In this document: positions 34,427 through 47,338 of the stretch, one piece after another | Numbering within the stretch: the stretch's first letter is position 1 | How the letters are laid out: the number at the start of each line of letters is the position of its first letter | DNA from: Adiantum capillus-veneris | Lineage: Eukaryota > Streptophyta > Polypodiopsida > Polypodiales > Pteridaceae | Reading direction: 5' to 3' | Assembly (NCBI GenBank): GCA_014529385.2 | Contig: CM043968.1 | Span: forward strand, 6,027,001-6,091,000 | DNA length: 64,000 nt | Translations under genes and position numbers: made by a program | The notes under the pieces: model-generated | The model's input: only the letters and a program-made list of their open reading frames with translations | What the model was told of the DNA's origin: nothing | Databases searched by the model: none

Positions 34427-34850
34427 ATCTCCCACTTAAAGGCGAATGTGTCAATAAATGGTACTACTATAGGTCCTAGTAGTATGTACAATAGGTAAGG
34501 GAGGAATTTCTTCCCAACCGATGTCCAATGGATCTCTCAAAGCCAATGTATGCCATCGAATAGGCTCTAGTGGCATGCAGAAGCGTATATCCTTGCTAGA
34601 ATCAACATGCATATCCTGTAGGTTTCCTGTAGTGACTTGTGCTTCTCCTTTGCATTTCCTCGCTTAGGAGAACACCCACAACATCATCAAACATAAGAGT
34701 CTTTGTGTTAGAGACAGAGTTACTTACAACCATCACAAGGTTGTCCCAACTATCTGGTAGAGACGAGAGTATAAGGAACTCCACCAAAACCACCACTCCA
34801 TCAGCAATAGCAAGATGAGAATATAACAAGAATGTCAAATCTGACTAGGA
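34427..34850 (-). pseudogene. Copia gag fragment joined to 3' end (element F)
   Basis: The minus frame at 34602-34838 contains LILSSLPDSWDNLVMVVSNS and FDDVVGVLLSEEMQRRS, the central part of copia Gag. Only about 160 bp lie between it and the purine tract of the 3' LTR, so nearly all of pol has been deleted. The right edge meets element G gag sequence near 34850. Confidence 0.7.
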
Positions 34851-36511
34851 CTGAGGCACCACATTGGGAACAAGAACGAGAATGAGAAGAAAGGGGTGGA
34901 GCATAGGAACGACCACTTGCTAGATCAATCAAGAATTATGGATTAGGGGCATCCCTAGGTGAGGAACACGTACCATATCCTAGACTAGAAAGAGCTCATA
35001 GAGGAGGAATGGGGATCCTATGCTTAGATTGATGGGCCACCATAGAATCAGACCATCTCAAGTCCAAAAATGGGTTAACAAGAAATATTCCAAAAATAGA
35101 GATCCAAGGGATCACGTGGCAACATTTGTGCACGTCATTAGAGCTGAGGAAGTCCTTGACTTTCCCACAAAATTTGTAGGATTTGGACTAACTCTAGAGG
35201 AGGATGCCGCCACCTGGCTTGATTTTGTTGAACGTAGAGATTTCAAGTCAATGGAGGAGGTATTTGATGAGTTTATCAATGAATTCTCTCAAAGAGGGAT
35301 AGCTCACAATACGGTCTCACAAATCCATAAGTTCAAGCAAAAAGAAGGAGAATGTGTGAGAAAAGAAGATTTAAGGCTAAAAGGCTACGTAAAATTCTGC
35401 CTTTTGGAAGAGTTACCAACACACTCCAGACTTATGTTAATATTTATCCAAGGACTTAGGAATACAGACCTTCAAAAGGATCTACATATGAAGAAGAGCA
35501 CAACTCTAAACGAGTTGACCAAAGAAGCTATATACCTAGTAGTAGACAACTTGTGGTCTACAAGGAAGGTGACTATAAAGACTTAGATGATGATTCGTCA
35601 TCACAACATAGTGGATCTAAGTCCACAAAATTAGCACAAAAGAGCGAGGTAGCTGTAAGTCAGGATAAACTTATTGAAGAAGTGCTCAAAAGGATAAGCC
35701 CATTTGCTAAGCCACAGGCTAAGCAACCCAAGTGGTATGCCATCAAACAAAAATGGACAAATCATGTGATGGAATAGTGTTACTACAACAAGGGATATGT
35801 GAAAGAGCAACAATATGCCCCACCAGCCCAGCTAGCACCTCCTCAAGTATCACCAATGCCTAGGTATACAACATGTAATTTGTTGGAACCAGAGGGAGTT
35901 GAATGACCACAACCAGCTTTGGGAAAACAACCACCTCTTCTAGGAGCAAGACCAGTAGGCATTAGGTATGCACCCAATGTAGAAGAATCGGAGGAACAAG
36001 CCTTAGTGCCTGTGCCCGCATATTACAAAGAGCCGAGTGGATATATGGCTAGTTCAGCATACTATCCACTTGAAGAGCCAAAAGTGCCATAACCTCGGAG
36101 CATGATTGGGAATGTTGGACCACACCAACATCAGCTCATGCCACAGGAGAAGGCATATACAACTTAGATGAGAGAACATTATTGTTCATAGCCAATGGTG
36201 GCTTAGTAGGACAAAGGCATGTTTATCAATAGAGAGCGGCTCCAAGAGCGCCTCGACTACCATTAGGACTGTGCTACAAGTGTGGTGGTGAAAACCTTAT
36301 GGAAGACTGTCCTCATACAAAGATCATTAGAGTGAATGTATATTGTCCATATTGTGGCATCACTTATTTGATTAGTGACTGCCCACAAAACCCAAATAAA
36401 ATGGTGAAAACAATGCTGAACATGTTAGAGGAAATCTCGTCAAGTAGTGGTTTTGAAAATGAAATGGTGATACCTATACAAGTTGTCACAAGAGTGCAGG
36501 CTCAAAAATAA
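34851..36511 (+). pseudogene. Gag of element G (Tat/Ogre-like fragment)
   Basis: The block QKWVNKKYSKNRDPRDHVAT, FVGFGLTLEEDAATW, AHNTVSQIHKFKQKEGE and FIQGLRNTDLQKDLH aligns well with element D Gag. Two zinc knuckles appear near 36270-36390: CYKCGGENLMEDC and CPYCGITYLISDC, each with the His replaced by Leu. The 5' end is missing: there is no leader, primer site or LTR, and copia sequence adjoins near 34850. Stops occur at 35586, 35775 and several later positions. Confidence 0.8.
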
Positions 36512-37640
36512 ATGGAAGGACCAATAAGTGAGGAACCTAGAACAAACGCACCTAGTCTTGAACAAAAAAGTCAATGAAAAACTTGGAAGGCTAGGAAAGC
36601 ATGTATGAAAGCTAGGAAGGAACAATAACAAACTTAATTAGTAGACGAGCTGAAACAAACCAAGGAAAACTGAGAAAACTAGAAGAAGAAACCAAGAAGG
36701 AAAAGGAGACCCCTCATGCAGAGCCTAAGAAGAACGAGAAATCAATAAGTGCAAGCTTGAGAGGATCCGTACTTGTTGAAAAAATGAATGAGATGCACTT
36801 GTGAAAGCTTATCAAAAGTACGGCTTAGGAATAACCACACCTAGGAACAAAGATGGATGACATATCCGTACGCTGAGTTGGAAAAGCAAAGGCTGGAGAT
36901 GTGTCAAAAGATGATTCAAACTACCCAAGCTTTGTTGAGTCGTCAAGTAGAAAACTAGAGGGTTGGATGGAGGTTCCAACTCCAACACAAGTGGTCCCAC
37001 CAAGACACGAGCCTGAAAGGATAGCTAAGATTCCCATAGCTCAATTAGAATCCACAAAGTTAATCGAAAGGCCAAGATTAGTTATGAATACCATAGATCA
37101 TGCATCCTGATGGTTTCCATCCTATCATATCAGAGATATACAGAGAAGACAATGGCTTAGATGAAATTTGGAAACAAATGTGAGAAGCAAACAAAGCAAA
37201 TTAGCTAAGTCCAAGAGTTAACCAGACTAGTAATGGGAGGGATGTGTTTCTTTCTCCTATTGAGGAAATTGAGGCAGGATCTCAAGCAGATGATCTGGAT
37301 CCATATTTGCTCATATTGGAGGGATAGAGGTTCTGTAGTACAATCTTTTGGAACCTTACCCTCTTACATGGGAGAGTATGAAGCAAAGCCTGATGTGAAG
37401 GTAGTCCCATCACAAACACTCTCCTCAAAAAAGGTGGTGGACTCTAAAGGATTGATAGACATATTGTCTACACCTATGACTTGCACTATTACACTAGCTA
37501 AGCTTCTTTGAATATGACCAAACATGTGGGCGATTATCAAAAAATGCTTAGAAAAGTTTGGTGCAAAAGATCCAACTTCACAAATACAAGAAGGGATCAG
37601 AGAGCTAGAGAAGCCTTAGTTATAAACATGTGACTAGTAC
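36512..37640 (+). pseudogene. Gag-protease linker of element G
   Basis: Decayed charged sequence with DILSTPMTCTITLAKLL near 37460-37510, matching the linker block of element D, and a SFGTLPSYMGEYE segment matching KTLPSYLGDNK in D. No catalytic domain. Confidence 0.6.
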
Positions 37641-38100
37641 CCTTCAACAAGGTAGGGGAGTATTGTGAAGGCAAGGATGACAATACTACGCTTCTCATTG
37701 AGTTTTAAGGTGTTATAACCCTGTCAATTCTTGACAGTGGAGCGAGTGTGGCCATTGCAACCAAAGAGATATGGAAGAAATGGGAAAAACCTTCCTTGAG
37801 AGCCACAAATATAAAATTGCAATTAGCAGATGGTTATATGGAGAAACCCCTAGGGCTTCTAGAAAAGGTAATTGTTACTTCTTGCAAAATTGAGTATGAG
37901 CATACCTTTACTATAGTAGATTTTGGCAAGAAGAACAACTACGACATAATACTTGGATGACCATTCATGCGACAATTAAATATTGTCTAAGAATCCGGTT
38001 ATGATCATATATACATCAGGCACATGGAAACCACAATGTGCATAAATCTTAAAGACCATAGTTAAAGATGTGAACTGAACCCCAGTTGAGGAGTTTGATT
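37641..38100 (+). pseudogene. Aspartic protease of element G
   Basis: The active-site block ILDSGASVAIATKEIW has Asp at 37733-37735. LADGYMEKPLGLLEKVIV and EYEHTFTIVDFGKKNNYDII follow in the same frame to a TGA at 37958-37960, then PFMRQLNIV and GYDHIYIRHMETTM. This is the best-preserved copy of this protease in the window. The EYEHTF...RHM region is closely related to the fragment found inside element B' at 48394-48567. Confidence 0.8.
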
Positions 38101-38483
38101 CAACTACATTAGCAAGATTTGAGCTTCTAGCTTGGTTAGGTAAGCCAAAGGAGCTATGGATGCGTGGAGCCTCTCAGTGAGGAAGCTTAAAACAAGAAAA
38201 GTGTATTCTAGAAAGGGCAATTGAAGATAAGAAATACATTCTTGAACCCTTCCCTGAAGAAACTCTAGAGCCCTAAGAAACCTGAGAAAACAAACTCGAA
38301 AGTCTAAAACTGAAACAAAACCCAAGAAAACAAAAGAACCAAGGCTATACGAGTTTGGAGAAACTAAAAGGACCAAAGTTGAGAGAAAGAGGATATACAA
38401 AAAGCTCAAGAAAACTATGAGGGAAGCATGAACAACAAAAATAGACATTGGTGAAAAGAGGGTGAGAAAAATGATGACAACTT

Positions 38484-39420
38484 ATGAGCATTCCTTCCCA
38501 CTATAGAAAATTCATTGTCCAAGACAGAAAGGTAGTGATGACACAACCCATACGAGAGCAAAAGGACAAGGAGTCATATGATGGGCCAGAGGACGTAAAG
38601 AAGATAGAGATGGTAGGACCAGGAGAAGAGCCAAGGCCAGTCTATATAGCAACTGATTTGAGTACGGAAGAAGAAGAGAAGCTCATAAGTCTTCTCAGGG
38701 AGTACAAGGTCATGTTTGCTTGGTCATATAAAGACTTAAAAGGAGTAGATTCGACAATATGACACCACACGATCCCATTAAAACCTGATGCAAAACCTAG
38801 CCGATAGAGATCGTACACATATAACGATACGTTTGCTAAGTGCATCAAGGAAGAGATTGATAAATTGAAGGAATTTGAGTTCATCTATGAGATAGAACAC
38901 ACCGACTGGGTATCTCCAATTGTGGTAATGCCCAAGAAGAATGGTAAACTTCAAGTGTATGTCAATCTAAAGAAGGTTCTAAAGAAGGTTAATGCAGCCA
39001 CAATAAGGGATAATTATCTCTTACTTATCTCTGATCATGTTCTAGAAGGAGTGGCAGGCAAGCAGGCATATTCCTTCTTAGATGGATTATCCGACTACAA
39101 CAACTTGCAATCGTGCACAAAGATCAATATAAGATAAAGTTTGCCATAAAATGGGTATATATGCATATAGAGTCATGCCGATTGGATTGACTATTGCCTT
39201 GGCAACATTTGAGAGATTAATGGCACATGATTTTAAAGAACACTTGAGGATATTCTTGGAAATTTATATGGATGATCGATGTGTACACTCCCTCTTGATG
39301 GATGAACATATGGAACACCTCAATAAAGTATTTGAGAAGTGCAGTCTCAACCCAAAAAAGTGCGTATTCATGGTTAGACAAGGTAGAATTCTTGGACATA
39401 TTGTCTCAAAAAATGAATTG
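38484..39420 (+). pseudogene. Reverse transcriptase of element G, truncated
   Basis: Motifs: SIPSHYRKFIVQDRKVV lead-in, EFIYEIEHTDWVSPIVVMPK, VNAATIRDNYLLLIS, YSFLDGLSDYN, YMDD at 39265-39276 and GRILGHIVSKNE. KVLKKV is duplicated before VNAATIRDN, a small in-frame insertion compared with D. The frame breaks near 39130. Homology stops at about 39420, before RNase H, and the DNA runs into CT microsatellites. Confidence 0.85.
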
Positions 39421-39465
39421 AAAAGTATGCATGCGTCTCACAAGATCTATATTCCTTTTGTTGAA

Positions 39466-39880
<415 letters not shown>

Positions 39881-40577
39881 TCTCTCTCTAAAATCTTTTT
39901 GAAATCTGTTTTTTGAATTTCAAAAAGCGCTCGCTAGAAGATGCTAAGAAGAAGCCCCATTCGTGATCATCCATAATAGGACATAATCACCCCTTAAATT
40001 TTTTTGAAAGAGAACGCCCCACGTTTTCTTATGCAAGAACTCTTTGCATACACTACATGAGATCCTAGACAACGACCATCTTCCACTCTCTGTTTTAAGC
40101 TCTTGGACCTACAAAAGGTGCTTCAAACGCTAAGAACACTAACAATGGCAACCATTTAGTACACCATAATGAAAAGAATCTTTTCTCTTGGAAGGCGAGG
40201 AGAGAAAGAGCTCCTCTCATGCTTCTCCAACCATCACATGCCTTTCAAACCTTTTGGTGCTCTTGTTTTCTTCTCTCTCTTGAGCTTTCTCCTCATATAA
40301 GTGGCCTTCTCCCATCATTAATACCTCTCAATTAAATGAGAAAAAAGAGCCCCATTCTCCACCTTTGCCAAGCCTACGCCTCCTTTGAGTGCATGGACTT
40401 GCTGTGGTTGATCTACACTCTTTGAGGGCTATTTGAGCATGGTGGCCTTGCAACTTGCTATGGTAGCTTTGAAGTCTCTGAGACAATCAAGAAAAAAAGG
40501 AACGTGGTCTTGGCTACTTTTGACTGGCAAATATAAATAAAAACATAAATATAAATACAAATTATATATATATACAT
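39881..40577. other. Non-coding stretch left of element B
   Basis: No gene or LTR recognised. An AT-rich run with AAATATAAATA and ATATATATA lies at 40527-40576, right at the insertion point of element B. A 15-bp inverted repeat, about TTTTTGAAATCTG/TTGAATTTCAAAAA, lies near 39896-39926. Confidence 0.4.
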
Positions 40578-41808
40578 TGTAACGAAACTGGACTATGAAC
40601 ATTGAGAATAGCGGAATTTAGAGAACTATAGTGAGCATTTTATGAGAATACTTTGAGAATATAGAGAGAGAACTCAATTAGAGGTAGCAACATAACCATT
40701 ATACTTAATTAGCAAGGCATGAACAATACTTTGCAAGAGAGAGAATTAGAGAACATGACAATAGTTGAGGACTGGATTTATGTGGAGCCGGTCCCCCCTC
40801 CAAAAGGCTTTTGTATAATAGCTTCTCCCATAAAGAGACACTTGGTACAATACGAGCTTTGTGTTCCTTGAAACCTTGATGGTGCAATGAAGATAGAGAT
40901 CATGCATCACAATTATATCGGTAACTTAATCTAATAAAAGCATTAACTTGTCCACGGCCTCAGTCCCAAGACGTCAAACACCTTCGAAGGTGGAGAGAGC
41001 TAGCTGGGGAATGAGGGTAGGGAAGAGGAAGAAGGAGTAACATACGAGAAAGAAGTAGTGTCCTTACATACCATCGCTCATAGAGCTTAGCATAGCATAA
41101 TAGCATAATAGCATAATAGCCAATAGGATTCAAGCACACCATGTGGCTAAGCATAGGGAGAGCTTGAAATATGTCAATGTGTCCCTTGAGGAAGGGGGTG
41201 CCCTTTGGGTGAGTGGGAGGTTAAGTCAAAGATTCCCGTAGCTTTGGGGCTCGCCCCCTCCTTTGTAGGGTCTCTTTTTGACTCAAGCCCCTCAAGCACC
41301 TTACCCCCCCATGCATGGGAAGCTTCTCAAGCATCTTACTCATCAAGCATGAAATTAGAATGATCATGGATTCTCTCTCTCTCTCTCTCTCTCTCGCCCC
41401 TAGGTTGTAGGCTCGCCCCCTCTTTGTAGGGCCCATGTTTGACTTGGACTTGGTCACTTCAAGCACAGGACCAATTTACCATGAACCTTAGCTATCAAGC
41501 ATGTCAAGCACCTTAATTATTAACACCTAAAAGATGAGCCTATATTACCCTAAGGTCCTAGGTCTAAGGACTTTTAACACTAACCTTTGGAGGTCTTTAA
41601 TAAAGCTAACCCTAAGGTCTTTCAAGCTCCATTAACTAGCATTGATCTTTGATATACCATCTCCCATTTGGACCCACTGACGTTGGTCCCGTGCTGAGAT
41701 AGATCCATAATCACATGTCTATATTCTTACTCTTGTTCCCATGTATCCTCCCACATTAAAGGATCACTTCAATATGAGAGAATCATTTGGGTTAGTTAGA
41801 TAATACAT
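40578..41808 (-). repeat. 3' LTR of element B (left)
   Basis: Plus-strand start TGTAACGAAACTGG; the inner end near 41808 has lost about 10 bp including the terminal ATTTTATGACA. It also lacks about 440 bp present in the right LTR (between 46577 and 47023), the part that holds the poly-C tract. A CT tract lies at 41371-41395. Confidence 0.8.
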
Positions 41809-42184
41809 TACCTCTCTATTGAAATCATAGTCGTCCTCGACTATGAGGTAGAGAAGATAAAGCCTTAGTCATTAGTCAGAGTTTCTTAGAGGATAGAGGA
41901 TCCCTTTTTATCCTACAACATCATTCCAAAATGGATGACTAGTCCATCTGTTTCTTGGGAGACTTAGCTGCTACAAGCATGTCTGCTCTTGAGTCCATAT
42001 CATATTTCCAAGGTAGAGTGACAAATTCTACTTGGTGTTTGAGAGACGTCGTCATCACAAACATGATTTTAAGTATGCATACCACTTAAACAATAAAAAG
42101 AGAATTTGTCTTATAAGACAAAAACATTTTTCATTTAAAAAGTATTTACATTTGCTTACTCTAATGTAGTATTGTAAGCATTGA
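41809..42184 (-). other. 3' untranslated region of element B
   Basis: Between the chromodomain stop and the 3' LTR. Closely matches 62742-63101 of element C and 48000-48373 of B', including AAACACCAAGTAGAATTTGTCAC on the minus strand. No reading frame. Confidence 0.75.
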
Positions 42185-43350
42185 CAAGGTTCATACTATC
42201 CTTGAGATGTGTTCCTTGCATCCATCTAGCATCTTCAAAAGGATAATTTTTGAACTTAATAAGATATCATCGGATAATCTTACCATGTCTTAGTACCTTG
42301 TCTTCATATCAAAGAATTGATTTGGGCTGAAGCACCTCTTCTTGATCTTCGTTCTCAGGTGGGTCCTCAATAATTGGTTCGCATGGTGGCTCTCCTGTGT
42401 AAGGCCTAAGTAGATTCACATGAAAGGCATTGTGAATGAGCCAATGTTTGGGAAACATGAGTTGATAGGCCATCTCATTGATTGGTTTTAGGATTTGAAA
42501 AGGACCATAGTATCTTTTTGTTATTTAACATAATACTTTTGGTGTCCCGTAGGATTTTTGCCCGTAGTATGCCTCAATCCAGCCTTGGGAAATTTGAATA
42601 GGAGACAATCATTTTCTTTGAAAGCTAAGGCCCTTTTGTGCTTGTTAGTAGGAGCCTTTTTCCTTTGTTGTGAAATGGATATAGCCTCCTTAATCTTTTG
42701 GAAAGATTCTTGTAGGTCTCGGCTATACTCATCGACAACGAAGATCTTCCCATGTACCTTAAGTAGCAAGGGACTTTTAGGTCTTCCTTCAATGATTTCA
42801 AAAGGTGCCTTTCCCGTAGTAGTATGGACAATGTTATTGTACACATACTCTACAACAGGTAGGTAGTTTTTCCATTGTGAGTGTTGATCTACTTTGGTAG
42901 CATAAATCTTAAGTAGATCGAGAATTGTAAGGTTGAATATTTCACTTTCGCCATCTGTTTGTGGATGATAGGCCGAAGAGAAATTGAGCCTAGTACCTAG
43001 ATTCTCAAAGAGACCCTTCCAAAAATTACTGGTCATTCAAGGATGTCTATCCAACACTATTGATGTTGTCAAGCCATGGTGTTTAAAAAATTGGGATATA
43101 AAGAGGTTGCCATTTGGTGTGCCTTAATAGTCTTTTTGACAGGTATAAATGTACTTGTTTGCTTAACCTGTCTACTATTGTCCATATTCCCGTATTCCCA
43201 TGGATGGACTTGGGCGATCCAAAGATGGAGTCCATGGATATGATCTCCCATGGTGAATTAGGAATTGGCAAAGGCTGGAGCAATCCAGGTTGCTTCCCCC
43301 TTCTCATACTTTGTCTTTTGGCATACCACACATTTTGACACATAGTCTTG
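42185..43350 (-). pseudogene. Integrase and chromodomain of element B
   Basis: Minus-strand segments give LLQPLPIPNSPWEIISMDSI, NTGIWTIVDRLSKQVH, TSNFWKGLFENLGTRLNFSS, YHPQTDGESEIFNLTI and FEIIEGRPKSPLLL, then a region ending EEVLQPKSIL and the chromodomain-like block GKIIR, YLIKFKNYPFEDARWMQG. Stops and frame changes are frequent (near 43070, 42520 and 42290). The chromodomain is expected to steer integration to marked chromatin. Confidence 0.85.
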
Positions 43351-44412
43351 TATGTCCATTTTGATGGTAGGCCAATAGAAATATGTCTCTACTCCTCAAA
43401 GAGTAGGTTGAATCCCTCTATTCCCTGCATAGGAAGGAGCATGGGATTCATACATCACTTTCTCACGAAGAGAGTGAGTAACACATGGCCGATTTCCATG
43501 GAGAAGATAACCATCTTGTAAGATGAATGGTTCTTCTTTTTTCCCTAAGGCAAGGGCTGAAATTACATCCTTAAAATTGGGGTAAGTAGCATACTCATCT
43601 ATTATGGAAGATAGATCATTGTGAGTTGCTATGGACACCGCATTTGCCCTTGGTCATCGTGATAGTGCATCAGATACTTGATTGTGCTTGCCAACAACGT
43701 GAGCAATATGAAAATTGAATTGCAAAAGAAAATTTCCCACCTCATTTATTTGTCGGAGTTTACGTCATGAAGTACTTAAGACTTTGGTGATTCGTTCGTA
43801 GGATAATTGGAGCCCCCAATAGATAGTGCTTCCATGTGTCGAGGGCATGTAGGACAGCTAGTAGCTCCTTTTTGTAGATGACCAACACTCGCTTGTCAGA
43901 ATTGAGTCTTCCACTCTCATATGCTATGGCATGCACTTCTTGAATCAAAACTACTCCAAGGCAATCACCACAAGCATCACATTGGACCTCAAATGGTTTT
44001 GAGAGATTTGATAGTGCAAGCATGGGTTGAGAGATAAGCTTTTCTTTAAGCTTCTCAAAAGAACTTTTCTCTTTAGCAATCCATATGTACTTAAATTTTT
44101 TATTTGTGAAGTCATGCGTGGCCCTGCTATTTGGGAGAGTTTAGCTATGAAGCATCTATAGTATGCATACATACCAATAAAACTTCCTAGCTCATGTAGA
44201 TTCCTTGGGTTAGGCCATCCTTTTATTACCTCAAGCTTGGTTGGATCCATGTGGATACCATCTTGAGAGATAATATGATCTAAGTATTGAATCTCTTGGA
44301 GGAAAAATTCACTTTTCTTTTGGTTAATGAAAAGTTTATTCTCCCTCATACATTGAAAAACTACATGGAGATGTTTATTATGCTCCTCCAAAGATTTGGA
44401 GTAGATGATAAT
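43351..44412 (-). pseudogene. RT C-terminal part, RNase H and integrase zinc region of element B
   Basis: Starts just after the RT catalytic motif with DIIIYSKSLEEHNKHLHVVF, continues through LINQKKSEFFLQEIQYLDHI, HELGSFIGMYAYYR, RNase H block VQCDACGDCLGVVLIQE and RTNHQSLKYFMT. The HHCC lead-in DLSSIIDEYATYPNF and ESHAPSYAGNRGIQPTL follow. The upstream RT palm is absent because of the internal deletion at 44412. Multiple frame changes. Confidence 0.85.
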
Positions 44413-45668
44413 GTCAAAAAGCCTCTATCTCTTCAGTAAAGAGTTTATTTTTACCTTTGTAGGCTCCCTTCTCCTTGGTCTTGTTGTTGTTGTTGGAGTT
44501 ACCTTGGGAAGATTTTTGAGTATTGTTCTTTCCCATTGAATCATTTCGGTCTTTGTTTTCCATAGGCTTGGCATTCTTTTTAGCCCCTTGTTGGAAATTA
44601 ATGCAAGAAGCAACCATAGTTTGGTGGATGACTTCGGTGATAGAACCGGGCCATTGTGAATTGATATACTCGGTCATTTTTTCAGGTAATGCCGCACAAA
44701 ATTGTTGCTTTTTCTCAGCAAAGTCTATCTTTTGAAAGAGTGTAGCTTTGAGATGTAAATCCCAAAACTTGTCCATATATTTGTGGAGAGACTTGTTGGA
44801 GAGTAGCTTCAAACTCCACCATTTGGTGAGCATTTTATCTTTGGCATTGCTTGCAAGGAATTGCTTCATGATGGAAACTCGTAGAGTTTTCCATGTCTTT
44901 GGAGCTTTGGCATTGCCACGAAGGCTAGCCCACCATTGATGAGCATATTTTTGAAAGTGCATAGCTACATGATGCAGCTTGGAGGATTTAGTGAAGCCCT
45001 CATCTCCAAAGGCCGCATCAAATTGCTGGATAAAGGTCAATACTTTGTCAGTAGCACCAAAGGTGCCATGATAGGTGAGAAAGGAGATACTCTTTCCTCA
45101 CTCTTTGAACTTCTTAAGCTTGTGGGACCTTTTTCAAGCAGGATAGGATTGCAATGTCCTCTCCTCTTGTAAGCCGTTTCTTTCATCGGAAGAGGAGGAA
45201 GGTGATGAAGAAGGAGAAGAGGGTGACCTCTTACGCCTTTTTCTTCCTTTGTTTCCTCTCTTCCCTTTTAGAGTGACGAGCAGAAGGGCTATAGGATGAT
45301 CTTTTCCTCTTGGGAGTTGGGGATCATCGAGACCGCCGTCTTTGGGGAGCCACATTTTTTGAGAAATTTGGAGATTCACTTCTTTCTCGTTCATTGGATT
45401 CCTCCTCTTCTCTTATTAGAGAGAGTCTTCTTTTGGAAGTCTCAACAAGAGGCTTCCTAAGCTCTTTCTCTCTTCTTGGAGAGATAGGGAAATCCTATAA
45501 GCACGAAGTTGTTGGGTAACTTCGGCTTGCAAGGCAGGGTTGCACATAGCTTGTTACAACCTGGTAACAAGATAGTTCACAAACATTGGGGGCATCATCA
45601 GTAGCACCTTCATGTGCAAAATCAAAGTTGTCAATATTCATTCTACTCTCTTTATTATTGTTAGCCAT
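44413..45668 (-). pseudogene. Gag of element B
   Basis: Minus-strand ATG at 45668 starts MANNNKESRMNIDNFDFAHE, close to the element C start. The main open part (45040-44414) contains [37 protein letters not shown] and YINSQWPGSITEVIH. It ends NKLFTEEIEAF in one frame, showing that the family's gag and pol were originally a single frame. The zinc knuckle and protease are lost in the deletion. Confidence 0.85.
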
Positions 45669-46030
45669 GCTAACTAAACTTATGTATATGCTACTTTGTG
45701 CTTTGGTACCCTCAAAAACTTACTCTTCTTTACCTTTGAAAATTGGCTCTCAAGCAACCACACCCGTGGTTTAAAGACTCTTGATTGCAAAGAGTAGTGG
45801 AGAGGGTCTAACATTGCTAGGTTGATTATGGTTCATGTTGAGCTTGCTAGTAGCTCAATAATGGTTAAGCCAAAGGCAAGCCCCGAAAGACTCCATTATA
45901 CCTCGAACTAAGTCCTTTTCAACCAAGTTAATAGATCCCTGTCCCACTTACCCTCTCGCAATGAACATGTCCAACCTTTCATGGACAACTTAAAGACCTA
46001 TCTTCTTAAGTAAAAAAAGAGAAACCAATA

Positions 46031-46042
46031 GCCCTGATACCA
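46031..46042 (-). other. Primer binding site of element B
   Basis: Minus-strand TGGTATCAGGGC, one substitution from the tRNA-iMet site TGGTATCAGAGC, one base inside the right LTR. Confidence 0.8.
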
Positions 46043-46043
46043 A

Positions 46044-46777
46044 TGTAACCAAATTGGACTATGAACATTGAGAATAGCGGAATTTAGAGAACTGTAATGA
46101 GTATTTTTATGAGAATACTTTGAGAAAATAGAGAGAGAACTTGATTAGAGGTAGCAATATAACCATTATCCTTAATTAGCTTGGCATGAACAATAATTTG
46201 TAAGAGAGAGAATTAGAGAACTTGACAATAGTTGAGGACCGGATTTATGTGGAGTTGGTCCCCCCTCCAAAAGGATTTTGTATTATAGCTTCTCCCATAA
46301 AGAGAGACTTGGTACAATACGAGCTTTGTGTTCCTTGAAACCTTGATGGTGCAATGAAGATAGAGATCTTCATGCGCCACAATTATGCTTGTAACTTAAT
46401 CTAATGAAAGCATTAACTTGTCCCTGGCCTCAGTCCCAAGACCTCAAACACCTTCGAAGGTGGAGAGAGCTAGCAGAAAAGAGGGTAGGGAACAGGAAGA
46501 AGGAGTAACATGCAAGAAAGAAGTAGTGTCCTTTCATACCATCACACATAGAGCTTAGCATAGCATAATAGCATAGTAATGGAGATGAAGAAGATGGCAA
46601 GCATAGCATTGAAGCATGGCTCTTGGTTGGATTTGCATTCCATGCCAAGAGTGTTGGTGTAGGCTCTCAACTTCTCAAGCTTGGAGAAGGAGCTCTTGCA
46701 CTTCACAAAGTGAGAATGTGTGAAAATGAGTGTGTGAGAGGGTGTATACCCCTCAAGCAAGCCCCTTGCTTAGCTTG

Positions 46778-46835
<58 letters not shown>

Positions 46836-47275
46836 TTGTAGTTCAAGCTTGATTATGATTGGACCCCTCTAAGCCTAGCCAATCACATGCATAAAGCATA
46901 TCGAGCAACAAGGGTAGGCTTTGGACAAGTAGACTCCTTACCTCTTTGAGAGAGAGGGCTTGATAATATCTAGATAATTGTTGAGTTAAAGTAGAAGCTC
47001 ATTGGACCCCTCTTTAGCCCAGCCAATAGGATTCAAGCACACCATGTGGCTAAGCATAGGGAGAGCTTGATATGTGTCCATGTGTCCCTCGAGAAAGGGG
47101 GTGCCCTTTGGGTGAGTGGGAGGTTAAGTCAAAGCTTCCCCTAGCTTTGTGGTGCTCGCCCCCTCCTTTGTAGGGTCTCTTTTTGACTCAAGCCCCTCAA
47201 GCACCTTACCCCCCCCATGCATAGGAAGCATCTCAAGCACCTTACTCATCAAGCATGAAATTAGAATGAGCATGG

Positions 47276-47338
<63 letters not shown>

